Of a stretch of DNA of 64,000 bases, positions 37,301 to 48,659 are shown one piece after another. The first letter of the stretch is position 1. Every line of letters begins with the position of its first letter. Below the pieces are notes generated by a model, which did no database searches, was not told where the DNA came from, and saw only the letters and a program-made list of their open reading frames with translations. A program made the position numbers and the translations under genes. This stretch comes from Amblyornis subalaris (lineage: Eukaryota; Chordata; Aves; Passeriformes; Ptilonorhynchidae). The stretch covers positions 3,705,403 through 3,769,402 of the forward strand of contig JACAXG010000069.1 of assembly GCA_018881555.1 (NCBI GenBank), in the 5' to 3' direction.

Positions 37301-38972
37301 GACAGAGAATCCTCACACCCACACTTTGATTTCCTCTCCTCAAATGCAAATTTCAAAGGCAAGGGAGGTAAGCTGCATTTCCACAGACATAATAGGACCC
37401 CTAAGTTTATGTATTTTCATGTAGACAAGAATACAGATAAAAGGATAGCTTTCTCCAGCTGTTTGGCTGGCATTATAAACATGTAAATGGGAAATTCATA
37501 GCTGCTTGAGAGAGAGCTAACAACTGAAAAATAGCACTAAACATCTAGAGAAATTTAATTTCCTGAACAATATTCTTCCTGTAGCACTGTAATTGCTCTT
37601 TAGCTAAGAAAGAATCACAAAAGCTAAAGATTTTATATTACAAAGGAACATCAAAATTATGATTGCTTCTGCTGTTGTGTTTAGTTTAGGTTTGTTTGTT
37701 TAAAGAGCCTGGCAGTTTCATTCAACAATCTGTAGGTCTGCTGTCTCCCCGTCACTTTCAGAATAAATCTTGTTTTGTCCAATTTCAAAACACATTCCTA
37801 CCAACCACAGGAATAAATGGCACAAACACAGCACAAAGCTGTCTCTTAACACTGAGGAGAGATTCATACCCACAGAGAAGCCTCTCAAAGAAGCAAGCAT
37901 TCTCTAAGTACAGCAGATGTACTCAATGGATGAAAACAAAAAATCAAGACACCAATCTATCTTCAAAATGTCACTAAATTTCATTATTCTGAACTCTACA
38001 AATAATATTTACATTTGTAAATGGTCTAAATGTTTACATGCTGTTATGGATGTAGTCAGTGTTTCTGTGAGCATCTTTCAAGAACGGGTCTCACTTGTTC
38101 AAAAAATAAAGATATTCAGATGGAAATAAGATATGGGAAGTGATATTAAGTTTAATGTTAATATTAGCTGGCATTTTAAGCACCCTAATGAATGCTTATG
38201 TGTTTACTCATGTACTCCAAGTCCTACATTCTTTTCATAACTACATTATTCAGAATAGAGTTTTCTGTTTGAACATATGTTCAGAAGTTCTTAAGTACTG
38301 CATTTTAGCTCTCAGTGTGTTCCTCCAACTTTTCCTTATATGTTATCATGTTACCAAACAGCTGTACTGCCTTCACCATTGTAGGTAACAATTTCATAGT
38401 AAACACTCCACATGTTGGAAAATAAGAACAGAAAATAAGATGTTATAGGAAACTTTAAATCAGGACAGTTTACTCTAGAAAACATGTATTATATAAGTCA
38501 CAGATGTAATATGAAGAAACTATAATAGAAATCACTACAACCAAATAAATTCAAACCATTTATGTTAGAAATAATGTAGATATACAAGAACAGGCAAAAT
38601 CCAGTCATGATTTCTTGAAACTAATTTTGAAACTGTATAATTTTTTAAAAAATTCTGTGTATAAAAAAGCTACTTTCATCCTCCTCCTCCTCCTCATTAT
38701 CATAAACAGTCAATCAAGCTTCCAGAAACCTTCTTTCAGAATATAAAGTATTAATAATGTCCAGAGAAAATGTTTTCCAGAGTTTGTTTTACTATGATAT
38801 GACCAAAAACTTTACAAGCAGTATTATCAAGTGTCAGGCACAAATTTACATACATTTAATTCATCTTTTTCATTTAGGGGATTTACAAAAGAAATAAACT
38901 TCTCTCCTAGAAGCAGCATCTGCTGCCCTGCACCTGCCACAGGGAATGCTGAATAAAGAACAAATTGCTGGA
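34321..38972. other. Intronic sequence just downstream of the PDE4D7 exon
   Basis: AT-rich intron. No exon, RNA gene or transposon was recognised. A (TCC)n run lies at about 38,679-38,696, and T-rich runs occur near 36,880-36,915. Open frames at 36,726-37,055, 37,696-37,977 and 38,140-38,388 resemble no protein I know. Confidence 0.6.
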
Positions 38973-38980
38973 GCTTACCT
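38973..38980 (-). other. PDE4D: Splice donor of the PDE4D7 exon
   Basis: On the minus strand the exon end reads AG|GTAAGC, a near-consensus U1 site. It leaves two bases of a codon, the same phase as the PDE4D4 donor. Confidence 0.9.
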
Positions 38981-39214
38981 GCTAGACTCAGCAGCTGTAA
39001 TGGCAATCAGAGGAGGTATCCTCAGGGGAAGAGTCGTGGGCCTTGGGATAGTCTCGGTATCATTCTTTTTATCCCACTCTGCCTGTTCTAACTGCCTGAA
39101 AGCCAGTGGGGGAAGCTGGATGTTACGGGACGATAACCTCCGCACAAGATAGGGTTCCATTCCCTGGGAAGATTCTTCATCCTCAGTGCTGTGATGCAGA
39201 GCTTCTTCTGAAAC
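38979..39214 (-). CDS. PDE4D: PDE4D alternative 5' coding exon, PDE4D7-type N-terminus (second exon)
   Basis: This internal exon encodes 78 codons plus two bases of the PDE4D7-specific N-terminus. It reads VSEEALHHSTEDEESSQG, then MEPYLVRRLSSRNIQLPPLA, FRQLEQAEWDKK and so on, ending in a RPTTLPL block and ITAAESS. MEPYLVRRLS.RNIQLPPLAFRQLEQA is nearly identical to human PDE4D7, and the RPTTLPL...IAIT end resembles PDE4B1 before its common region. RRLS at exon residues 25-28 is a protein kinase A consensus corresponding to Ser42 of human PDE4D7. The donor reads AGCAG|GTAAGC and leaves the same codon phase as the PDE4D4 exon, as expected for alternative 5' ends spliced to one acceptor. The acceptor is taken as CATAG at 39,215; a CAG 7 bases further in (exon start 39,207) is also possible and would change the phase. 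The short first coding exon of PDE4D7 (human MKRNT...) was not found in the window and should lie beyond 64,000. Confidence 0.95.
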
Positions 39215-39240
39215 CTATGATGAAGGCAAAAAAATACCCA
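39208..39240 (-). other. PDE4D: Splice acceptor region of the PDE4D7 exon, with two candidate AGs
   Basis: On the minus strand a T-rich run followed by CCTTCATCATAG precedes the exon. The first AG (39,216-39,215) follows the pyrimidine tract directly and is preferred. A second CAG ends at 39,208, 7 bases further in. The two choices place the upstream exon in different codon phases, so only one can keep the frame with the first PDE4D7 exon. Confidence 0.6.
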
Positions 39241-40577
39241 TCATATAAGAAAATACTTGTAATGCTCATTTGATAACTCTTTTAATTCCTTTCCATAACT
39301 TAGTTTCTTATAAATAAAGTTTTCCACAACTTAGTTTCTTATTTGCACTTTAATACCATTGTTGAGAAAATTAAAAGGAATGACAAAATATAGTAAAAAA
39401 TTTCAGGGGTTTAAATAATTTGGGGTTTTAAAAGCAAAGAGAAAGCATTTTTATCGTGAGATTAGCACACTGCTATCTAAAATATTTATTCATACCTCTA
39501 TAGCGAACAAAAGTTCTTTGCGTTAGACTAATTTCTTTCCCCCAATATGTGTGCTTCCCTACAAGTTATCTACCTTTTGGAAGAACTGAGAGTCCAAATA
39601 CTGATAATAAAATTAAAAAAAAAAAAAAGAGTAGTAATCAGGGATTTGAAACCATACACCCTTTAAATAAAAACAGGAGAAACTTCATTTCTCAGGTGTA
39701 CCAACTCCCATTTTTCTTTCTTGCTCACAGTAATTTCATGCTAATAGTAAGAGCTGAGCATTTGAAACAACCACCATAGTGCTTAGAAGCCTCTGAACAT
39801 CAGGCCCTAATGAAATCTTAAGTTTAAGCATTAGAAAACATTCTTTTCACTTTAATCATCTAAAGCTATGGTAACATTCTCGGGGTCGAGGAAGAATGAC
39901 AGATAACTCAGTAAAGAAAACTCCATCTGATAATGATTTAAAGAGGAAAAAAATTGTTCTGAAAATTTTTGAAACTTTTAACAAACAGCTCACCATTGTG
40001 AGAGACAATTCTTTAAAAAATTACTTTTCTGAGAGAGCTGATATTCTGAGAAGCCTGTTGTAATAATGAGAAGAAATTTGGTTTTTTCCTCCATATCTTA
40101 TACAAAGCCTTTTACCATTACTTGATAAATAACCCTGCACAGATACCACGACCTTTTGCCTTGAATACTTTCCTGTGAAGAAATCCAAGTTCTGAACAAG
40201 TCTAAAGATTTTCTACATCTAAATGAAGAATTAGAGAGACAGTATATATAGCTATATATTTTTAAAACTTAGTCAGGTATCAGAAGCCTCATAGTCCCAA
40301 TACAACACTTGAGACTGCTGCATTTCCCTTTGCCAAACTGGAGTCCATGTGTACAGCACGGTATAGAAGGTATAGTATACAAAATAAAGCAAGCTAGACT
40401 ATACCCACAGTTTACAGGCACACTTTCAGTTCCAGCACAGACATTGGCTTTGGTTTGACCTGTCTCCTGAGTACTGATAGACACCTAAAGAAAAACATGC
40501 ACAAGAATGTGTTTACTCTGTGTTCATAAGCAGAGCTATTTATGAAACACCTTTCATCATGAGTAATCGTACCAGGT
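39241..40577. other. Intronic sequence between the PDE4D7 exon and the LTR
   Basis: AT-rich, with a poly-A run at about 39,609-39,624 and the short duplication annotated separately. No exon was recognised on either strand. Confidence 0.6.
39289..39346. repeat. Short tandem duplication next to the PDE4D7 exon
   Basis: The unit containing AACTTAGTTTCTTAT occurs twice about 32 bases apart, immediately upstream (minus strand) of the PDE4D7 splice acceptor. It looks like a small local duplication. Confidence 0.7.
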
Positions 40578-41575
40578 TTGCATGGCCAGGTTTTGGTCGG
40601 GGGTGGCTTCTCTCTTCTGTGAGAACGTGCCAGAAGTTGTGCCCATGTCTGACACAGCCCATGCCAACCAGCTGCAAGATGGACACACCGCCCAGCCCAT
40701 CAGCAGTGGTGGTGGCACCTCTCGGATAACTTATTTCAGAACGGGAAAAAAAAAAACCTGAGCAATTGCAGCCAGAGAGAGGAATGAGAATATGTGAGAG
40801 CAACGGCCCTGCAGACACCCAGGGCAGTGGAGAAGGAAGGGCAGGAACTGCTCCAGGCACTGGAGCTGGGATTTCCCTGCAGCCCATGGTGCAGCCCATG
40901 GTGAGGCAGGTGTGCCCCTGCAGCTCATGGAGGAGACCCACACTGGAGCAGGCAGATGCCTGAAGGGAAGCTGTAACTCCATGTGAAGCCCATGCTGACA
41001 GGAATTGTTACCCTCCGTGGGGGACCCACGCTGGAGCAGCCTGTTGCTGAAGGACTGCACTCTGTGGAAGGGACCCACGCTGGAGCAGTTTATGAAGAAC
41101 GGTGGCCTATGGGAGGGACTTAGGTTGTGGAGAACCTTCTCCCATGGGAGAGACCACAGGGTGGAGCAGGGGAAGAGTGTGAGAAGTACTCCCTCTGTGG
41201 AGGAGAGAGCAGCGGAAACATGATGAACTGCCCATAGCCCCCATTCCCCATCTTCCTGCTCCCCTTGGTGAGGAGGAGTTAGAGAATTCTGGAGTGAAGC
41301 TGAGGCTGGGAAGAAGGGAGGGGTGGGTGGAAGGCATTTTAAGGTTTAATTTTATTTTTTTCATTAACCTGTTCTGATTTGATTGGTAGTATATTAAACT
41401 TCTTCAAGTCAAATCAGATTTCCCCGTGATGGTAACTGGTGAGTGATCTCTTCCTAGCCTTATCTCAACCCATGAGACTCTCATCATACTTTCTCTCCCC
41501 TGTCCAGTTGAGAAGGGAAGTGATAGAGTGGCTTTGGTGGGCACTTGCCATCCAGCCAGGATCAACCCACCACGA
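40578..41575 (+). mobile_element. Avian endogenous-retrovirus-type solo LTR (family uncertain)
   Basis: A GC-rich, sharply different block of about 1 kb in plus orientation, antisense to PDE4D. It opens with 'tggccaggttttggtcgggg' and carries internally repeated GACCCACGCTGGAGCAG units (about 40,936, 41,028 and 41,073). It then has 'gggtggagcaggggaagagtg', a polyadenylation-like AT stretch near 41,385-41,400 ('tagtatattaaact', degraded), a 'ggtaactggtgagtgatctc' segment, and the end 'tccagccaggatcaacccaccac'. I recognise this order as a repeat common in bird genomes that behaves as an ERV LTR. No gag, pol or env remains follow it, so it is a solo LTR if the assignment is right. Exact ends are approximate. 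Confidence 0.72.
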
Positions 41576-44500
41576 TAACATTAATAAACTCCATTTATAC
41601 TTGGAGCTTGAGCGGTTGCTGTAAGCAAATTATTTCTAATTTTTAATCATTAATTCTTAATTAATAATTTAGCTATTTTTCTTAATCCAGCTGCAATGTA
41701 GTTTAAGAAAACAAATATTATAAAATGGTATGCATTAATGCATATACTCTGAAGCAAATCAACAGTAAAATCAATCACTATAAAAATACGACAAGAATTA
41801 ATGTCTTATAGGCTTCCAGGGAGAAGTTTAACTTCATGCTTGTATTTTCAGTGTGAGCATAGTGTATATATAAGACAGCTGAATAAATTAAAAACAATAA
41901 ATTAATTATGGCTCTGCAAGAAATGAAAAATGCTGATATCAAAGCTAAAAATAGTCTGTCACATGAGGTTATTTGACACATTTCACCAGTTGTGGTTTTT
42001 TTGGGCAACTCTGAACATCGTAAAAATCCTTGAATTGCAGCCACAGACAATCAGAAGGAGATAGCTGAACTGAGAAAGTGAACTCACTGGGCAGCTTCTT
42101 CTTCAATTCCTGTTCAAAAATTAGAGAGGTAGAGGAATATGATCTGAATAAAACTACATAGAAATGGAAAAATTCCAACACAAATATTAAATTCAAGCTT
42201 TGGAGAAATCAAATAACAGGCACTTAATGTTTATTTCAGTGGCAATGAAAATTAAATCAATGAAAATTAAATCAAAACCTGGCCACCTATTCAGGTACAA
42301 GTACTCAGGCATCTAAACCAGGAAATATTCATTGTATTGATTTTACCCATCTTGGCAAAACAGAAGAAAAACATGCTTTGCTAGTTTTGCCTAATTTTTG
42401 AACATGGTTTTAAGAAGCATTATGTTTGTTAACCGAATTTGAAGCAATTTATACCAGTATTCCATGATGACATTGTTGGGCAGGCATAGCAAAAGCCATT
42501 GCTGTCTTTACCACAAAATTACTAAGAATGAAAACCAAGCTTTGGAATAGCAGGTATGTGATCTGCTACATAAAACGATCCAAGATCATAATTGCTAATA
42601 AAATGAAAACAATCCAAGAAACAGTTCTGCTCCTGACACTTCTTATCTCTGAGAATGTACAAGTGAAAAAGAAAGTTCCTGTAAAGTGTCTGTTCATGAA
42701 ATCAGTTAAATGGAACATATTAGGCTTTCTTTTTTACCTTAAAGGTCTGGAAGACTCTCTGTTGATCCCTGCCCTGTAACCAATTAACTGAATTCTAGAA
42801 CATGACAACCTTTCAGATACCAATTAACTTACTTCAACTCTTTTTGTCTAGAGCAGACTCCAGGCTGGGACACTTAAAGTGTCTGTTTCCTTATTTCATT
42901 TTTTCCTGGTTGGTTAACTTAATGCTCAAGAGATCGTTTGCTAGCCTTCTAATTAGCAGGCATGTTTCTTAGTTCTTATCAGTAATTGCTCATTAGTAGG
43001 CATAGATTTTTGTGCAGCAATAAGCGATTGTAACCTAACGAACAAAAGTCAGCCACATATCACAAGCTTGCTAGAAAATAAAAACAGCCTGAGAGAAGTC
43101 AAAAAGTAAAGAGTCCTGACATTGAAACGCAGGCTGGTTTTTTTGCCACTTCTCTGCAGACCTTGTGACACACATAACAAGATTATCTATTTCTCACCTT
43201 CCTTAACATTTCTTTACAAACATCTTTTAGAAGCATCCCAGTGTACAACTCTAACAAAATACTTGTGTAGTGTCAGTTCTTGAATCCTCCATAACCAGCC
43301 CACCCTAGCACACCTTCCCATTCTTTCCAATTGCAGGTCAATCTTGTGACATGGATCAAAGGACTACTGGTATCCTAAGTTTTTCCTTTCTCTTCCAAGA
43401 ACAAACAGGCAAACGTCCAAGTGCTTAAAAAACCCAGCGCTGCAGTCACTCTTCTAACAACTTTGACATGCCAGCACTGCGCTCTTTAAAAGAATACTAG
43501 TCAGGGAAAAAAAGGTACAGTGCTATAAACCTCTGTGTGTTCTTGCATTACAATGTCATGTCCAATAGTAGAATTGAACCATAAGGTATCTGAAAAATGG
43601 GTAAAAATAATCACCTCAGTTTGTTTACCTGTAGCCCAGAGGTATGCTGGGAACCAAAGAGCCAGAGGCTACAATGAAAACTCATTCTGGAAGTTTGACA
43701 CCATTTCTCCTAATAAACAATTGGGTTGTTTCTAGCCCACCTACAGAACAACTTCTTGACTCAGCTTTGTGACTCAAGACTGGCTTGAGACAGAAAATAA
43801 TAATTTCTAATAATTCTACCTACATCTGTACAAAATAATTCTCTCCCTTCCACCAGAATATTTTGACAAAACTGCCTAAATATTAGTTTTATACTTTTAC
43901 TTAGAATAAGAAATTATTAATTTATGCTTTACTAAAAGATGAGTTAGCAGTATTTATGATTGCTTAAAGTGTTCAAACAGTTTTTCTAAAAAGGCAGTGG
44001 CTCAGTACTTAGCGTTTTACAAGCCACTATTACATTTACAGGACACAAAGAATAGGTGCTGGCTTGATAGTATTAGTATCTGGACTTTCTTTTCTGCTTT
44101 ACTCTGAATGTTGATGGTTACACTGGTAATCCTTTCACCATCATCATGCTTTAGCTTCTATACCCGGAGAACTGATACCATTCCCATTGAGCTATGAGTG
44201 TTTGAGATCCACCAGCACTATTTATTAGCATAGCTATTTTAGATCTAGACTAAATATGCTTCTTTCAAGCAATGTTGTGCTTTCCATTCCTACATTCTCT
44301 TCACTTTTTCCTCACCAATAGTCATTTTAATACTATGAAAACATAACTCAAAGAAACTATCAAACCAGTAATGTTCTTGCTCTTGGATTCTTTAATTTTT
44401 ATTAAAAAGTAAATGAGAATATATTATTCATAGACCATTTCAATGATGCATTTCACTGTGACTAGATTTATTGCTATTCATTACTTGCACTATGGAAAAA

Positions 44501-45361
44501 GAGAAAACAATGATGATTCATCCTCTTAAAACCATAGTTAAATAAAATTAACTTTTTTTCTGTCAGGCAATTATTTCCCTTTTTTTTTCTATGATGGAAA
44601 TATTTTTAGTGAAAAAAAGCCTCTACGCGTGTTCAAAATAATTTTTTTTCTCTATCTTTCTTCAAGTGGTTTAAAATAATTACACCATTTAAAATGTGAT
44701 TATGTATATCAGCACAAATTAAGTACTCATGTACATTTAAAAATTAACAATTTTTCGTGATAATGTAGTTAACAAGATGGAAATAGTGGAATTGTTAATA
44801 CTGCAAAGAATACACAAACCAAATAAAAAGCAAATACTTTGCAGGCCATTAACATGTAGAGTGTTCTAAGGGAAAAATGTTTTAATTCAGCAGAACGAAT
44901 TATTTTTGAATAAAAAGTCTAAAAAGATGCCAAAGGGTCCTTTAGCTCTTCTAAGAAAGACAAATCCTGAGAAGTGTGGGAAGTCTGAAAGGACTGGAAA
45001 AACTCCTGTTCTAAGAAAACAAATTAAAGGACTCAAATTCTGATAGAAGAGTGGACGCACTGATATCACACAAAGAAATAAATCATATTACTGTAAAGAT
45101 GTAAAAGTAATCCAGTGAATCTGACCTTATAGGAAAGATCTCTTCAAGCAAACCCTTGTCAATTTGGTGGTACATACAACAGAGTTTTTAACTGATGACA
45201 AAAATAATACTGTACAAGTATGCCTGTCTCTGATGCAGATACCCCGGGAATTTGCTACAGGACTTTCAGGTTCCCAGACTCACGTTCATGAGGTTATTCT
45301 CAATTTAGCAGAAAAATGAGGTCTAGCTCAGTAAACACTCCTTGGTCTTGAGCTACGTTCT
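41576..45361. other. Intronic sequence without recognised genes
   Basis: AT-rich intron. The only structure seen is a perfect direct duplication of a 15-base ATGAAAATTAAATCA unit at about 42,245-42,274. No exon or transposon was recognised. Confidence 0.6.
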
Positions 45362-45655
45362 AAGAATCATACCATAATTTCATTTGGGAAAGAATTTTCA
45401 GATCATCGAGTCCAACGGTAAAATTGTCACTACCAAGTCCTACAGTAGGGCATGTCTCTAAGCATCCCATCTACACATGTAACACTGTCTAAACACCTCC
45501 AGGGATTATGGCTCAACCACTCTCCTGGACAGTCTGATCCAGTGCTTGACAACACCTTCAGTGAACAAATTTTTCCTAATATCTAATCCAAACCTCCTGT
45601 GGTGCATCTTGAGGCTGTTTCCTTTTAGCCTGTCATTTGTTTCCTGGAAAGAGAT
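45362..45655 (-). mobile_element. CR1 LINE fragment, 3' end
   Basis: Antisense CR1 3' end (element on the minus strand). Landmarks in order are 'agatcatcgagtccaac', 'aaacacctccagggattatg', 'ccagtgcttgacaacacctt', 'tttttcctaatatctaatcc' and 'aaacctcctgtggtgcatct'. About 290 bases, moderately diverged. Confidence 0.88.
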
Positions 45656-46724
45656 AGGGTAGGTTTATCTCAGAGGTAAAGTAGGTCTACCTGTCCCAGA
45701 GGCCTAAGACCTAAAGCTCCAGCCTCAGGACTTTGTGTACATTTCCGATATCTTAAGCCCGGGTACTGATGTATTAGACAGTTTTCTTAGTCTTGCACTT
45801 CTTTAATCAGAAAATTTCCCACAAGCTCTTCTTTTTTATCTCTAGTGACTATTCTTCTGACAGCACGTTTTTTTTGAAAATTGTCTGCAGTTAGGGAGAT
45901 GCTCAGCAATGAAAACATCATGCCAAAAGCAGGGGAAAAAATAACTGAAGCAAATTATTCAAAGTCATGTCGATGACATAGACAGTTTTGAATTTCAGAT
46001 CTGTTCATATAGGAGATTATGCCAAAAGTACTGCATTCGCTGCTGTACATATAATGAAAAACCTGTAGGTATACAGACTTAGGTTTTGTGGGCTTCAGTA
46101 AAGCAACAAGTACCCTCACTTCACTTTCATGATGCATTATTGTCAGTTGCGTAGGAGGACCTCATTCAGTAATAATCTCAAATTCTATGGAAGTCATAAC
46201 TAACCTATATATTTGTCAGAATTTTCCAGAAATATTAGTAGAAGATTTAGCCTGTTAATGGCACTTGAAAAATCAAGAAAAAAAGGCTCACCAGTACTAG
46301 AACTAATTGTATGGTACCTGTTGTTATTAACAAAACAAGTTTGTTTGTTGTTTTCTGGAGTTCTGTGAAGTGTACTCAGGTATAGTTGCCTCTGCATGGG
46401 AAGAAAGCTGAGATGCACATATACAAAAAAAATATTTGAGTGTCTATTCAGCATAAAATATATCGAGTTTTAGCTCTACAATTAAAAAAAATTGAGAGCA
46501 CAACAGCTTCTTACCTTTTTTGACACAGGTAGAGATGGCCATATATTCCATATTAATTGTACACCTAGCACAATATCCTGTCTGATGACACTTTGAAGGA
46601 GATAGTTAGAGAAATTGTGTTAGAAAAAGGCCAAGGCTCCCAGTTTGATAATGTTTCTTCAGTCGAACCAAGTTTAAGATTTTGTTGCACAGTGATTTCA
46701 TTTAGACTGTTGCCCTTAGAATTA
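45656..46724. other. Intronic sequence without recognised genes
   Basis: AT-rich intron. The open frames at 45,955-46,137 and 46,200-46,454 (minus) resemble nothing known. No repeat was recognised. Confidence 0.6.
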
Positions 46725-46779
46725 GAAACTCGTGGTTAATTCTATCAATTTATGTGCTTTTTTTGAACCTATTTATATA

Positions 46780-47100
46780 ATATCCTTTTACACTTTGCAA
46801 TTTTTATTTCTTCGTTTTCTGCAAAAAAGTACTCCCCTTGGCTTTTAAATTGATGCCTGTTATTACTCAGTTCTCTGTGCCTTTCCGGATAATACCTAAT
46901 ATTCTATTTGACTTTCAACTACTACTGGCTATTGAGCTGATTTTTGCAGATAAATACCCACAATAATATCCAAGATCTCTATTCTGGGTTGAAATAGGTG
47001 ATTAATAATCTTTTACTACAAGGATTTGTAGTACTATAAAATAGTAATTTTGTATTTTCCGTGTACATTTTTGGTTACTTGTCAATACTGCTAGGCAAAA
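46780..47100 (-). mobile_element. Ancient LINE relic, L3/old CR1 type
   Basis: The series 'tgcctttccggataatacct', 'aatattctatttgactttca', 'attgagctgatttttgcaga', 'atccaagatctctattctgg' and 'tttttggttacttgtcaata' follows, in antisense, the 3' region of the old CR1/L3-like LINEs shared by amniotes (consensus CCTAATAATACCTAACATTCTGTTTG, then TTGAGCTGATGTTTTCAGAG, CCAAGATCTCTTTCTTGAGTGG and TTACTTTGCATTTATCAACA). It is much more diverged than the CR1 copy that follows it. Limits are approximate and the start may reach back to about 46,725. Confidence 0.65.
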
Positions 47101-47121
47101 TATAGAATCTTTTGAAGTATC

Positions 47122-47255
47122 TTAGAATCACAGAACCACGGAATGATTTGGGTTGGAAGGAACATTTAAGATCATATAGTTCCAATCCCCCTGCCATGGT
47201 CAGGGAACTCACCACTAGACCAGGTTAATCAGAGGCCCATCCAGCCTGGTCTCAA
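47122..47255 (-). mobile_element. Short CR1 LINE 3' end
   Basis: Opens 'agaatcacagaaccacggaa' and 'gggttggaaggaacatttaa', and continues to 'ccatccagcctggtct'. About 130 bases: a severely 5'-truncated CR1 lying against the old LINE relic. Confidence 0.88.
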
Positions 47256-48659
47256 GACTAAATCAGCTGAATTATTAGGTTCAAGCAGTTTGAATCTTTT
47301 TATTTTTTCAGGAAATTAAGAATTAGATTTATTTTTCAGCACATAACCTTGCAAACAAGTATCTATAAAGTTCCCAGGTAAAGATATTTGAGAACAGTCC
47401 CTAGGAGAGTATCTTCATTTTCATCTATCAGTTCAGACTAATTTTTCAAAGAAAGAAAACTACAAAGCCAGGAGCATCTTCTATTTCTTCTCCTTAGGTC
47501 AACAGCGAAATAAAATGCCTATAGTGGTATATAGGGAAAACTTTGAATACTGCTGATGCAGGAAGACAGGGAAATAAATTGCAATTTATTGTGATTTATT
47601 AAGAATATGGCAATTTATTGCCATCCATACTTGTCAATTTGCTGAAACATGAACTAGTAAGACAATACAGCTCAAGTTAGATGTTTACATTCTGTTAAGT
47701 AATAATGATGAAAAACTTTTTATTGCATATAATTGTAACAAACATAACTTGACAAAGGCAAGTAAAACAAAGTGCACACAACAGAAGTCATAATTTCAGG
47801 ATGGTTCTCCTCTGTTTGTAAGTTGTGATTTCATAAAGAAAAAAAAAGGCTTACACAACCTACTGTGTCAATAAAAGTATATGGAGAGTTCTACTAAAGA
47901 CATATTTGATAATTAACAAGGCACTGCCATATCTAAATTCTCAAAACAGAGAAGACAGGAAAATGAAAAAGGAAAGAAGGAGAAGGAACAAAAGTCTTAA
48001 AGCAAATCACACTGTGGAGCAAAAAGCCAACCAACCACCCAAATATATTGCTTTATGAATAAACTCAACAGTATAAATTTATTACTATAACCATCTTCTC
48101 TACACAAATGCTTATCTTCTTAAAATTAAAGTGCAGTTTAAATACAGTTTAATTCTGTCACTCCCATCTACACATAAAAATCTGAGTAGAAGAATGATTT
48201 ATACTCAGATCACTTGAACTGCCAAGGTAAGGATAGAAATTCAAATGATAATAGCATTCAAGATTGTAATCTTTCGGAGCTGTCACATAAGGCTGCGACA
48301 TCTCTGTGTTCATGCTTGACCAGGTCACTGCTATTGCTTGAGTTAATTCAATCATAACTCAAGGTAAAAACTTGGTATAAATGAGTTCCATAACAAGGAC
48401 ATCATACTGACATTTTACATAATATTGCACAAGGACACTCTCTCCCAAGAACATCTTATGCTATCAGAGTGGAGTAGGAAATTGGTTTTCTACACTGCCT
48501 ACCTGTTCCGTCTCAGAACATGACATACGGAAAGAAAGTTCTTTCAATATTTTCATAAAAAGTATGGTTCAAGATATATATTTTCTCCCACCTTTCTCCT
48601 CAGAGTGAAGTAGTCCAGGGCACCACAATCTCCCGGCAACCAAATCAACCTAAGAAAGC
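47256..48659. other. Intronic sequence without recognised genes
   Basis: AT-rich intron. No exon or repeat was recognised. The frame at 48,158-48,355 (minus) is unrecognised. Confidence 0.6.

Noticed and set aside
40540..41078. Open frames of 133 and 115 codons (minus strand) in the LTR-like block
   Set aside because: They arise from GC-rich repeated LTR sequence and have no protein similarity.
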